In this document: one piece after another, positions 36,299 to 45,044 of the stretch
How the letters are laid out: every line of letters starts with the position of its first letter
Position numbering within the stretch: the stretch's first letter is position 1
NCBI GenBank assembly: GCA_966211965.1
Contig: CBIHON010000008.1
Span: 81,158 to 145,157, forward strand
From: CBIHON01 sp966211965
Lineage (GTDB): Bacteria > Pseudomonadota > Gammaproteobacteria > Burkholderiales > Burkholderiaceae_D
Direction of reading: 5' to 3'
DNA length: 64,000 bases
Position numbers and translations under genes: made by a program
The notes under the pieces: generated by a model
What the model was told of the DNA's origin: nothing
Databases searched by the model: none
What the model saw: only the letters and a program-made list of their open reading frames with translations

Positions 36299-36408
36299 TC
36301 ATGGCACGCGCTGCCCGAATCCATCCAGCGCAGTTTCAGCCAAATGACACACCTGGCCCCACGCCTTTATTTCCAGCCTCCCGTCAACAACACGCATGCG
36401 ATTGACAC
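36299..36408 (-). pseudogene. Displaced C-terminal end of the histidine phosphatase gene
   Basis: Reading on from the insertion site, this piece gives SVNRMRVVDGRLEIKAWGQ and then VCHLAETALDGFGQRVP before TGA at 36299. This is the natural C-terminus of the phosphoglycerate-mutase-like family. Removing element B and one TA copy joins it in frame to ILNA of the main part. It has no start of its own and is cut off by element B. Confidence 0.85.
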
Positions 36409-36410
36409 TA

Positions 36411-36689
36411 GAGCCTGTTATGAACTCAGGCAGGGGTCGCGCAGCCCCGGGAACCCGCCGCATACTAGGCGTGGCGACGCGCCGTAGCGGGCTACGGCAA
36501 GGAGCCGCAACAACGTAGGCGGCGGGTTCCCGGGGCTGCCCGAAGGGTTCGAGCGAGAAGGGCGCATCGCTGCGTTGTGGGGGGACGCCGAGTCCGCTTG
36601 CACGGGGCTGGCCCCGAGCGGCGCGCCGCGCCTTGCGCTGCCTCCCTTCTCGCTCGAACGCGACCCCTGCTTGAGTTCATAACAGGCTC
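36411..36689. mobile_element. 279-bp MITE with three-arm structure inserted in a phosphatase gene (element B)
   Basis: Terminal inverted repeats (GAGCCTGTTATGAACTCA and on) match at 30 of about 31 positions. The ends sit inside CTAG at 36408-36411 and 36689-36692, a TA duplication. Two inner perfect inverted repeats nest inside: 21 bp at 36441-36461/36519-36539 and 15 bp at 36548-36562/36644-36658. The first loop holds GCCGTAGC/GCTACGGC at 36481-36498. The whole unit can fold into a three-way junction. It encodes no transposase. Confidence 0.85.
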
Positions 36690-37233
36690 TAGCATTCAAT
36701 ATCGGAAAATCGTATCGCGCATCCGGCGCTAGTCCATGCGCGGCAAGATAGGCTGACTCCAGCACGCCGCTGTGCGCCACCAGTGCGATCCGACGTCCCC
36801 GGTGACGCCGCGCCAAGCGCAGAATCGTCGCGATGGCCCGCTCGTGGAACTGCCGCAGCGTTTCGCCGGGGCGCTCGCCGGGCGGCAGGACGGCATCGAT
36901 GTCACGCGCCTTCCATGCGGCAAACTCTTGCGGATAGCGCCGCTCAATCTCGCCATAGTGCAGGTTCTCGAACCCGCCGAAACATCGTTCGCGCAAGCCG
37001 CGGTCGAGGTGCAGCGGCAAGCCTTGCCGGCGCGCGATTTCTCGCGCAGTTTGCGAGGCGCGCCGCAAGTCGCTCGATACGATCGCATCCAACACTTCGT
37101 CCTGCAGGTGCGCGCCCAATGCTGCCGCCTGGCGTTCGCCTTGCTCATTGAGTGGAATGTCCAGGTGGCCTTGCAGCCGCATCGCCACGTTCCACGCGGT
37201 TTCGCCGTGGCGGATCAACAGGATCTCTGTCAT
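36418..37233 (-). CDS. Histidine phosphatase family protein, C-terminus replaced by a MITE
   Basis: The frame reads MTEILLIRHGETAWNVAMRL, the catalytic RHG motif of phosphoglycerate-mutase-like phosphatases. It continues through VSSDLRRASQTAREIA and the second histidine in IALVAHSGVLESAYL. After ILNA the frame enters element B and adds about 90 aberrant residues (from RACYELKQG) before stopping. All catalytic residues lie before the break, so a fusion protein could keep some activity, but it lost its native C-terminal ~37 residues. Its ATG overlaps the stop of the upstream chimeric gene (ATGA). The substrate is unknown. Confidence 0.8.
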   Translation of the reverse strand: MTEILLIRHGETAWNVAMRLQGHLDIPLNEQGERQAAALGAHLQDEVLDAIVSSDLRRASQTAREIARRQGLPLHLDRGLRERCFGGFENLHYGEIERRYPQEFAAWKARDIDAVLPPGERPGETLRQFHERAIATILRLARRHRGRRIALVAHSGVLESAYLAAHGLAPDARYDFPILNARACYELKQGSRSSEKGGSARRGAPLGASPVQADSASPHNAAMRPSRSNPSGSPGNPPPTLLRLLAVARYGASPRLVCGGFPGLRDPCLSS

Positions 37234-38293
37234 ACGGATTTTTTCAATACGATTTCCCACACCATTTTCCGCCTGTCGTAGCGATCGATACCCATCTCTT
37301 CGATCGCGACGAATTCCCAGGCGGCGCTGAACAAATCGGTCAGTGCGGCACGATCGAAGTAGCGCTTCTTCTCGCTGCATTTGCCCTTGACCCGGTAGAA
37401 ATTCGACTCGATCGCCAAGTGTTCATGCATCTGCTGATCGATGTCCTTGGTGGAGTTCACGCGGCACAGCAAGAGACCGCCCGGCGGCAGGCAGCGATGA
37501 ATTTCGCGCACGATGTCGACCGTCTTGTTCCATGCAAAATAATGCAGGCAAAGACTCGCGATCACGATCTGAAAACTCCGGTCCGGAAACGGCAGCGGCT
37601 GCTCGATCGCGGACGGCTTCTCGAGTTTGGCCATCACGCCGACACGTTCGTCCATCAGCCCTTGCAACTCGACGATATCTTCTGGCCGCTGGACAAAGGG
37701 GAGCGCGACCCAATCGACACCCAGCTCCAATCCGAACGCCAGGTCCAGCCTGTCCTTTTCGGTCAGCGCCGACAGCGGCAGCAGCGCCCCCGGTACGTTC
37801 ACGCCTTTGCGGTCTGAAACCACGCCGCCGTTTATCACGATCGTGTTCGCGTGATCGGGGCCACAATCGCTGATACGCAGACGCAATTTGCCGTCGTCGA
37901 TCAGCAATTCATTGCCCGGCCTGACCGCCGAAAAAATTTCCGGATGAGGCAGCGGAGCGCGTGTGCTGTCGCCGAGCTCGGCATCGAGATCAAGGCGGAA
38001 GCGCTGGCCCGCTTCCAGCATCTCGCGGCCATTTGCGAAACGGCCGAGGCGCAGCTTCGGACCTTGCAGATCCAGCAGCACCGCAATCGGCTGTCCGACT
38101 GCCGCTTCCACCACCCGGATCGCCTGGTAGCGCGCCTTATGTTCAGCGTGCGTGCCGTGGCTGAAATTCAGCCGGAACACGTCAGCGCCTGCATGGAACA
38201 GCGAGCGGATCTTTGCTTCGTCGCTGCTGGCGGACCAAGAGTGGCGATGACTTTTGTATTGGGCGACCGGCGCACAGGCGTGGGGAGGTTCAT
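37230..38293 (-). pseudogene. Pyruvate kinase gene, frameshifted and fused to a methyltransferase tail
   Basis: The first part is pyruvate kinase: AKIRSLFHAGADVFRLNFSH, LLDLQGPKLRLGRFANG, GVNVPGALLPLSALTEKD and GVMAKLEKPSAIE. It then jumps directly to the C-terminal half of a class I SAM methyltransferase: LPFPDRSFQIVIASLCLHYF and REIHRCLPPGGLLLCRVNS. The rest of both genes is missing. The natural start (MNLPTPVRRSPNTKVIATLG) is in another frame at 38293. One base is missing near 38229-38236, so the open frame replaces that N-terminus with nonsense. The pyruvate kinase lacks its catalytic and allosteric C-terminal portions. I expect it to be inactive. Confidence 0.75.
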
Positions 38294-38806
38294 GTTTTTC
38301 TTTCGTAGCGCGAAGAGCTGATGGAGTCATGCATGGCAGCTGCTTGCGCATTTATTCCGGCGCAAGGACTTTGATGACGGCAACTATAAAAGGCGGGAGA
38401 CAGGAAAGACAATGGTAAATTCTAATCCTCTGCATCAGCGTTTGTTATGCCGCGCCAAACACCGCCGATTTCAAGCCCTACCCAAGGTCTCACATGCGCC
38501 CACAGGACCGGCGCGGCACACGAAGTCCGGCGCTGCGTCGGATTTATATTTTTGCCGCGGCGCGATTGCCTGCGGCAAAACGGTTCGTCCTTCAAGCATG
38601 CCATCGATGCTGCAACGCGTCATGCCCGGTCTGCGCGAGACCTGCCTCTGCGGCCACGTTTTGCGCGCCCATCGGCTATTCTTCCGATGCGCCGGAAAAG
38701 CATGCGCTCCCGATTTTGCGACATTACGAATTGCTATGCGCCTATCGCAAATCTAGGTATTATTACTTTGCAATAACAAACCAACGAGACATGGAGATGG
38801 ATCGAT
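38294..38806. other. Intergenic stretch between the chimeric gene and cheZ
   Basis: About 510 bases with several short overlapping frames that do not look like proteins. Just before cheZ the sequence turns AT-rich, and a TATTAT near 38757-38762 could be a -10 element. GGAG about 11 bases before the cheZ ATG is the only ribosome-binding candidate. Nothing else recognisable was found. Confidence 0.5.
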
Positions 38807-39598
38807 ATGAGCGGCGCCGCAGATGATTTTGATGCCCTGTTTGACGAGATTTCCGCGCAACGCACCGAGACAATTGCCGCCGCCGCGGCTGCGCCGGCTC
38901 CTGTAGAGGCTCCATTAGAGGTTTCCGCCGCAGTTCCGGCCGCCGCCGAACCGCCCGCTCCAGCCGCCAGCGCGGAACCCGGCGATTTGTCGGACAAACC
39001 CATGTTCGAGCGTCTGGGCGGCATCGTCCGCCTGCTGCATGACTCCCTGCGCGAACTGGGTTATGACCGCTCGCTGTCGAACGTCGCCACCCAAATCACC
39101 GATGCGCAAGGCCGCCTGGAATACGTCGCATCGCTGACCGAACAGGCCGCCAACAAAGTATTGAACGCGATCGATGTCGGCATGCCGGCGCAAGACGAGC
39201 TGGCAAAAAAAGCCAAGGAAATGGACAAGCGCTGGGCCTTGCTGTTTGAGGGCAAGATGAGCATTGAGGAGTTCAAGGCTCTGGCAGGTGATTCCAAACA
39301 GTTTGCCGCGGTCGTGACCGAAGCGACCGAAGCGGAAAAAGCGCGGCTGCTGGAAATCATGATGGCGCAGGATTTCCAGGACATCACCGGCCAATTGATC
39401 AAGAAGATCGTCGCAATCACCCACAATGCCGAAAAAGAACTGGCCCAGCTTCTGCGCGACAATGCGCCACCCGAATTGAAGGCGCAAATCGAAGCCGCCG
39501 AACACAAGCAGGAAGACCTGATGCATGGCCCCTCGGTCCCTGCGGTCGCCATGGCCCAGGATGGTGTCGATGATTTGCTTGAAAGCTTGGGCTTCTGA
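38807..39598 (+). CDS. cheZ: Chemotaxis phosphatase CheZ
   Basis: This 263-residue protein dephosphorylates CheY-P at the flagellar motor circuit. The catalytic pair is D192 and Q196 in MMAQDFQDITGQ, matching E. coli D143/Q147. The C-terminal CheY-tethering peptide VDDLLESLGF is intact. The N-terminal ~60 residues are an Ala/Pro-rich tail not found in E. coli CheZ, which is about 50 residues shorter. The stop shares one base with the cheA start, so the two are translationally coupled. No cheY is adjacent. Confidence 0.94.
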   Translation: MSGAADDFDALFDEISAQRTETIAAAAAAPAPVEAPLEVSAAVPAAAEPPAPAASAEPGDLSDKPMFERLGGIVRLLHDSLRELGYDRSLSNVATQITDAQGRLEYVASLTEQAANKVLNAIDVGMPAQDELAKKAKEMDKRWALLFEGKMSIEEFKALAGDSKQFAAVVTEATEAEKARLLEIMMAQDFQDITGQLIKKIVAITHNAEKELAQLLRDNAPPELKAQIEAAEHKQEDLMHGPSVPAVAMAQDGVDDLLESLGF

Positions 39599-41436
39599 TG
39601 GACGACATGCTGAAGGACTTCGTGGTCGAGGCGCTTGAGCTTGCGACCAATGTGGAAGAGCATCTGCTTACGCTCGAGCGCCACCCCGACGACCTGAATA
39701 CGCTGAACGCGGTGTTCCGCTCCTTTCACACCATCAAGGGGGGCGCCGGCTTCATGAATCTGCCGGCCATGGTTTCGGCCTGCCATCTGACCGAAAACCT
39801 GTTCGACGCACTGCGCACCGGCAAAGCGCCGGTGACGCCGCTGGCGATCGAGGCCGCGTTGCAAGCCAGCGGCTTCGTGGCCGATCAGCTCACCGAACTG
39901 GCCAACGGCGCGATGCCCGAAAGCCTGCCGGCGATGCCGGCCGCGCTGGAACAGATCCTGACCAATGCCATCGAGGGCAAAGGTGCGCCGGCCGCCAAGG
40001 CTGCCAAACCGGCGGCGCCCGCTGCGGCTGCGATGGCGGCTCCGGCGGCTGTTGCCGCCGCGCCGGCCGATGGCCCGGACTGGGTTGCGCTGTATCAGGC
40101 GGTGGTTCCGCCCGGCACCTACCAGGCGCCGGAAGCTGCTGCCGTCCCCCTGTCGACCGAAGTTGAAGCCGCTCCCGGCGTCCAAGCTGCGGCGCCGGTT
40201 TCAGAAATCAGTGAGCGGCGCGCCGAGGGCGCCAAGGCAATTGCCGCGCCGGTAAAGGAAGACAGTATCCGGGTCGATGCGGTGAAGCTCGATGCGCTGT
40301 TGGAAGTGGCCGGCGAGTCAGTGCAGGCAGCCAACCAGGCCAGCGTCCTGCTGGAAAAACTCTCGCAATTCCAATTTGAAGGGCAGGCCGCCACCCTGAT
40401 GGCGGCGCTGGCGGAAACCTTGAGCCGCGCTTCGCGCTATTCGAGCGAACTGCAAAGAGCCACGCTTTCGACCCGCATGCAGCCAGTCGGCCGGCTGTTC
40501 CAGAAATTCCCGCGTCTGGTCAGGGAACTGGCCAAGGATCTCGGCAAGGATGTCGAGTTGACGATCGAAGGTGCAGAGACCGAGGTCGACCGGGTGGTCG
40601 TTGACAGCCTGTACGATCCTCTGGTGCATATGCTGCGCAATTCGCTCGATCATGGTATCGAGGATGAGCAGGGCCGCATCGCGGCCGGCAAGCCCCTGAA
40701 AGCCGTCATCTCGCTCAAGGCCTGGCAGGAAGCCAGTAGCGTCATGATTGAACTGTCCGATGACGGCCGCGGGCTGGATGCCCATAAACTCAGGACCAAA
40801 GCCATCGCCAAAGGCTTGATCGGCGAGTCGGCCGCGCAAACCGACGAGGAAGCCTACCGCCTGGTATTCCTGCCCGGCTTCTCGACCAAGGATGTGGCTT
40901 CCAGCGTTTCGGGCCGCGGCGTCGGCATGGACGTGGTCAAGACCGCCGTGGAAAAAAATCGCGGCGCGATCAGCATCGATTCCAAGCTGGGGTTCGGCAC
41001 CCGCTTCACGATCCGCCTGCCGATCGAATTGTCGATCGTCCCGACCATGCTGGTACGCACGTCCGGGGCCGCGCTGGCAATGCCGATGGCGGTGGTGCAG
41101 CGCGTGGTCGAATTGCCGGATACCTTTGCGGAAGTCGGCGGCGCGCCGGTGCTGCGTGATCAAGGGCGTCCATTGCCGGTACGTTCGCTGGCCGGCGTAC
41201 TGGGCTATGAGATCGGCACGGAAAAAGTCGGCATTGTGATCGCCGCGCCCAATCCTTATATTCTTGCGGTGGAGGCGGTCGACGGCACGGCGGATCTGGT
41301 GATCAAGCCGATGACCGCGCTTGCGGTGACCGGGATCGCCGGCACCGCACGTTCCGCCGAAGGCGAACTGGTGCTGGTGATAGGCCTGTCGTTCCTGCTG
41401 GACGGATGCCGCGCGGCGGCACGCCTGGCAGCATAA
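39598..41436 (+). CDS. cheA: Chemotaxis histidine kinase CheA (short form)
   Basis: The protein has 612 residues. The P1/Hpt domain has phospho-accepting H44 in RSFHTIKGGAGFM. Residues ~130-215 are an Ala/Pro-rich linker; no P2 CheY/CheB-docking domain is visible. The P3 dimerisation helices begin at EDSIRVDAVKLDALLEVAGE. The P4 ATPase has the N box HMLRNSLDHGIE, G1 LSDDGRGLD, and G2 SGRGVGMDVVKTAVEKN. The P5 CheW-like domain follows to the end (LSIVPTMLVRTSGAALAMPM). It is paired with cheZ. No receptor, cheW, cheY, cheR or cheB lies in the window. Confidence 0.94.
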   Translation: MDDMLKDFVVEALELATNVEEHLLTLERHPDDLNTLNAVFRSFHTIKGGAGFMNLPAMVSACHLTENLFDALRTGKAPVTPLAIEAALQASGFVADQLTELANGAMPESLPAMPAALEQILTNAIEGKGAPAAKAAKPAAPAAAAMAAPAAVAAAPADGPDWVALYQAVVPPGTYQAPEAAAVPLSTEVEAAPGVQAAAPVSEISERRAEGAKAIAAPVKEDSIRVDAVKLDALLEVAGESVQAANQASVLLEKLSQFQFEGQAATLMAALAETLSRASRYSSELQRATLSTRMQPVGRLFQKFPRLVRELAKDLGKDVELTIEGAETEVDRVVVDSLYDPLVHMLRNSLDHGIEDEQGRIAAGKPLKAVISLKAWQEASSVMIELSDDGRGLDAHKLRTKAIAKGLIGESAAQTDEEAYRLVFLPGFSTKDVASSVSGRGVGMDVVKTAVEKNRGAISIDSKLGFGTRFTIRLPIELSIVPTMLVRTSGAALAMPMAVVQRVVELPDTFAEVGGAPVLRDQGRPLPVRSLAGVLGYEIGTEKVGIVIAAPNPYILAVEAVDGTADLVIKPMTALAVTGIAGTARSAEGELVLVIGLSFLLDGCRAAARLAA

Positions 41437-41463
41437 AAGGGCGGCGGATCGCCTGGCGTCATA

Positions 41464-42446
41464 TTACAGGACCGGCCAGGCCACGGTCGCGCCGCCCCCG
41501 CCGAACTGCCCCAGGCCGCCGTTGAAAATACCGGCGCCGACAAACAGAGAAACGCTCCCGACCGCCAGCGCCGCCAGCAAGTAGAGGGCATTGACTGCTG
41601 GAGCAAGCGCCAATTCATGGAACAGGCTGACCAGGAAAAGCGGCGGCCGCGCGAAAAAATTACGCGGCGCGAATTGCTCGCTCACCACCGCCATCGTCGT
41701 CGAGCGCAAGGTCCGGCTGGAGTACAAACGCCACGGCAGCATCAGGATGGCGCCATACCGAGCGCAATGCCGATGAACGCATAGGCCGCCAGTCCGGCCG
41801 CTATCACGCCAAATAGCGAAAGCACCAAACGCCCCTGGATATCGGCCGCAACATAGGTATGCCAGACTTTGTGCGCAAAGGCCGGGCCGTTGTGCAGCAA
41901 GCCGAGCACGAAAGGAAGCATCTCGACCGCATGCGAGGCGCGGCACCCTGCCGCTTCCGAAGACTCCAGCGTCTTGTTGACGGCATCCAGGAAATCCTCG
42001 ATGCCGGCCTCGAACCGGCTCCCGGTAAATGCCGGCGCCAGCACTTCCGCCAGCAAACGGCGTGCGACGGCATCGGTGATCACGGCTTCCAGGCCATAAC
42101 CCACTTCCAGGCGCAGCTTGCGCTCGTCGCGAAATACAAACAGCACCAGGCCATTGTCGACGCCGGCAGCGCCGACCTTCCAGGCAGTGACAGCGCGGAT
42201 GGCGAATTCTTCGACATTGCCGGACGGGACGCGCGGCAGGATGATGACGTTGATTTGCGCGATGCGCGCGGTTTTCGACAGATATTCGAGGTATTGATTC
42301 TTGGCCGCGGCAAATTGCCGGGACAGCAGGACGGTGGAGAACCGACATTTCGGCATCTCCGGACACCTCATCTTCTCCTCAGCGCATTCAGCATCCTCCG
42401 TCGGCGGACGACCAGAACGGCTCTCTCGTGCGGCAACCCCCGCCAT
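41464..42446 (-). pseudogene. TPM-domain (YgcG-like) membrane protein gene, frameshifted
   Basis: The main frame (42446-41742) encodes a TPM domain (FAIRAVTAWKVGAAGVDNGL, then KLRLEVGYGLEAVITDAVAR) and a membrane helix, and stops after GIALGMAPS. The natural continuation is in the next frame: membrane helix ALYLLAALAVGSVSLFVGAG and a glycine-rich end (FNGGLGQFGGGG) to 41464. One base gained or lost near 41745-41755 explains it. The N-terminus also looks wrong: an AAAGGAGG lies before the ATG, but no signal peptide follows and residues 1-40 are odd. TPM proteins are linked to membrane protein quality control, function loosely known. Confidence 0.7.
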
Positions 42447-42545
42447 TTTTTACGCCTCCTTTCCACCGGCAAGGCAAATCTTTACAAAATTTTTATGCCG
42501 CTCCGGCTAAGCTCCTCATTATCAAAACAACCATCGAGCACCCGC

Positions 42546-44426
42546 ATGTCCACGCAAACCCACGCCAAGAGCAGCCTTGCCGTATTGACCGTTGCCGCCA
42601 TCGGCATTGTCTATGGCGACATCGGCACCAGCCCGCTGTACACGATGAAGGAAATCTTCTCCAAGGAACACGGGCTGGCTCTCAACCCCGCCAATCTGCT
42701 GGGTGTCGTGTCCTTGATTTTCTGGGGCCTCACCATCATCGTGTCGCTCAAATACGTGAGTCTGATCCTGCGCGCGGACAATCGTGGCGAAGGCGGCATC
42801 ATGGCCTTGATGGCGCTGGCCCTGTCCTCGGTCAACAAGACATCGCGCTGGATTTTTCCGTTGACCGTGATGGGCCTGGCCGGCGCCACCTTGTTTTACG
42901 GCGACAGCGTCATCACGCCGGCCATTTCGGTGCTGTCCGCAATCGAGGGCCTGGAAGTCGCCACCCCGGCGTTGACGGCATACGTGGTGCCGCTCACCGT
43001 GGTCGTGCTGGTGGCGCTGTATGCGCTCCAGTCGCGCGGCACGGCCGGCATCGGCAAATGGTTCGGCCCGATCATGCTGGCCTGGTTTTTCAGCCTGGCG
43101 GCAATGGGCGTCATCAACATCGCCAAGGCGCCGCAAATCCTGGCCGCCCTCAACCCCTGGCATGCGCTGCTGTTCATGTTCAACAATCGCCTGACCGCGT
43201 TTATCGCATTGGGCGCGGTCGTGCTGGCCTTCACCGGCGCCGAAGCCCTGTATGCGGACATGGGCCATTTCGGCAAGAAACCGATACGCATGGCGTGGTT
43301 CATGGTGGTGTTCCCTGCCCTGGCGCTGAATTATCTCGGTCAAGGCGGCTTGCTGCTGGCGGATCCGTCTGCAATCGAAAATCCCTTCTATCATCAACTA
43401 GGCGCCTGGAGCATTTATCCGCTGGTGGTGCTGTCGACCGCCGCTACCGTGATCGCGTCGCAGGCGACGATTTCCGGCACTTTCTCGATGACCAAGCAGG
43501 CGATTGCGCTCGGCTTCCTGCCGCGCATGCGCATCGAGCACACCTCGGCCAGCGAAATCGGACAAATCTATATCCCGCTGGTCAACTGGCTGCAGTTGAT
43601 CGTGGTGGTGCTAGCGGTGGCCGGTTTCGGCTCGTCATCCAACCTGGCGTCTGCTTACGGTATCGCGGTCACCGCCACCATGCTGGTGACGACGGTGCTG
43701 ACTTTCTTCGTGATCCATCATCGCTGGCATTACAAACTGGCGCTGAGCCTGGCCGCGACCGGATTTTTTGTGGTCATCGACTTCACCTTCTTTTCCGCCA
43801 ACGTGCTCAAGATCTTCCACGGCGGCTGGTTCCCCTTGCTGCTGGGGGCGATCCTGTTCACCGTGATGCTGACCTGGAAACGCGGACGCCAACTGGTCTT
43901 CGAAAACCTGCAGAAGCATGCGATCCCGCTTGAGGAGTTTTTGCAATCCTTGTGGGTCGCCCCGCCCGTCCGTGTGCCCGGCACGGCGATCTTCCTGCGG
44001 GGCGAGACCGACGGCGTGCCGCATGCGATGCTGCATAATCTTTCGCACAACAAGGTATTGCACGAGCGTGTCGTCTTCCTGACGGTGCACATGCAGGAAG
44101 TACCCTGGGTACCGCTCGCCGAACAGGTCAGCATCCAGGATCTCGGCCACTGCTGCTATCAACTGAATGTACGCTACGGCTTCAAGAACGAGCCTGACAT
44201 CCCGCAAGTGATGGCGCAGTGCCGGAATCTCGGCCTCGAATTCGAGATGATGGAAACCTCGTTTTTCATCGCGCGCCAAACCGTCATCTCAACACCCGGC
44301 GCCGGCATGGCACTGTGGCGCGAGCATATTTTCGTCGCGCTGTCGCGCAATGCGCGCGGTGCGGCGGATTATTACCGGATTCCGCCGAACCGGGTGATCG
44401 AACTGGGGACGCAAATCGAAATTTGA
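42546..44426 (+). CDS. kup: Low-affinity potassium transporter Kup
   Basis: This 626-residue KUP/HAK/KT transporter takes up K+ with protons. The opening signature IGIVYGDIGTSPLYTMKEIF is diagnostic. About 12 helices follow, with GIMALMALALSSV and GATLFYGDSVITPAISVLSA. The C-terminal ~170 residues are cytosolic (RVPGTAIFLRGETDGVPHAM). The ATG at 42546 starts the family's natural N-terminus; the frame is open far upstream through the TPM region but that part is not coding. A 7-bp hairpin (44443-44462) after the stop lacks a T-run. It is a single gene. Confidence 0.97.
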   Translation: MSTQTHAKSSLAVLTVAAIGIVYGDIGTSPLYTMKEIFSKEHGLALNPANLLGVVSLIFWGLTIIVSLKYVSLILRADNRGEGGIMALMALALSSVNKTSRWIFPLTVMGLAGATLFYGDSVITPAISVLSAIEGLEVATPALTAYVVPLTVVVLVALYALQSRGTAGIGKWFGPIMLAWFFSLAAMGVINIAKAPQILAALNPWHALLFMFNNRLTAFIALGAVVLAFTGAEALYADMGHFGKKPIRMAWFMVVFPALALNYLGQGGLLLADPSAIENPFYHQLGAWSIYPLVVLSTAATVIASQATISGTFSMTKQAIALGFLPRMRIEHTSASEIGQIYIPLVNWLQLIVVVLAVAGFGSSSNLASAYGIAVTATMLVTTVLTFFVIHHRWHYKLALSLAATGFFVVIDFTFFSANVLKIFHGGWFPLLLGAILFTVMLTWKRGRQLVFENLQKHAIPLEEFLQSLWVAPPVRVPGTAIFLRGETDGVPHAMLHNLSHNKVLHERVVFLTVHMQEVPWVPLAEQVSIQDLGHCCYQLNVRYGFKNEPDIPQVMAQCRNLGLEFEMMETSFFIARQTVISTPGAGMALWREHIFVALSRNARGAADYYRIPPNRVIELGTQIEI

Positions 44427-44493
44427 GCGGGTATCGAGGAATCGGGACTGTCGAAAGTCCCGGTTCGTATCGGATGCAGGAAAACCTGAACCG

Positions 44494-44934
44494 CTAATTC
44501 AAAATCGTGCCGGGCGGAACATCCGGCGACAGCGCGGCGGCATAGCCCAGCAGATCATGCGCCAGTTGCCGGCAAAAAGCCGGGTGCATTTCCATCGATT
44601 GCCAGCCATAGAACGGCGAACGCACGCTGAGCATGGCGCCACCCTCGGTGGCAGGAATATCGTCGCGCGTGGCGAGCGCCAGGCGGTCCAGCGGCGGCGA
44701 TGGAATGGATGGATTCGGCGGCGGTACGCTGGCCGGTATCGGCGGCTGCATTTTGGAGCGCGCTTCGCCGAGCAGGCTCAGCAGGGACTCCAGGTGCTGC
44801 GGGCTGACTAGGCGCACCCAATGGCCGTCCAGTTCCAACAGGATGTGGCCGGTCGCGGGGTCGTGGCAGAATCCCATTTGCCGCAAGGCCTGCGGCTCCG
44901 GCTCTGATTCAGGGGGAGTGGTGCGGTCGCTCAT
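44494..44934 (-). CDS. Conserved-looking hypothetical protein
   Basis: This 146-residue soluble protein has no signal peptide and no recognised domain. It starts MSDRTTPPESEPEPQALRQM, then has FCHDPATGHILLELDGHWVR. A Pro-rich hinge (PPIPASVPPPNPSIPSPPLD) links to a C-terminal section with MHPAFCRQLAHDLLGYAAAL. Codon use resembles the neighbours, so it is probably a real gene. It is convergent with kup. The function is unknown. Confidence 0.65.
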   Translation of the reverse strand: MSDRTTPPESEPEPQALRQMGFCHDPATGHILLELDGHWVRLVSPQHLESLLSLLGEARSKMQPPIPASVPPPNPSIPSPPLDRLALATRDDIPATEGGAMLSVRSPFYGWQSMEMHPAFCRQLAHDLLGYAAALSPDVPPGTILN

Positions 44935-45044
44935 AGTGCATAGTCATCGATGATCAAGATGCCCATATTACCATCGCGCCTACAAGACATCGGCTGCGCC
45001 GCCCCTTAAAATCGCAAACTGCAAATTCCCGGCCACCCAGCTTT

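Noticed and set aside
38412..38826. Short overlapping frames before cheZ
   Set aside because: Three frames overlap on one stretch, none with a ribosome-binding site or a natural composition.
41859..42545. Upstream extension of kup by about 229 codons
   Set aside because: Family alignment and the signature IGIVYGDIGTSPLY start at the ATG 42546; the upstream part is antisense to the TPM pseudogene.
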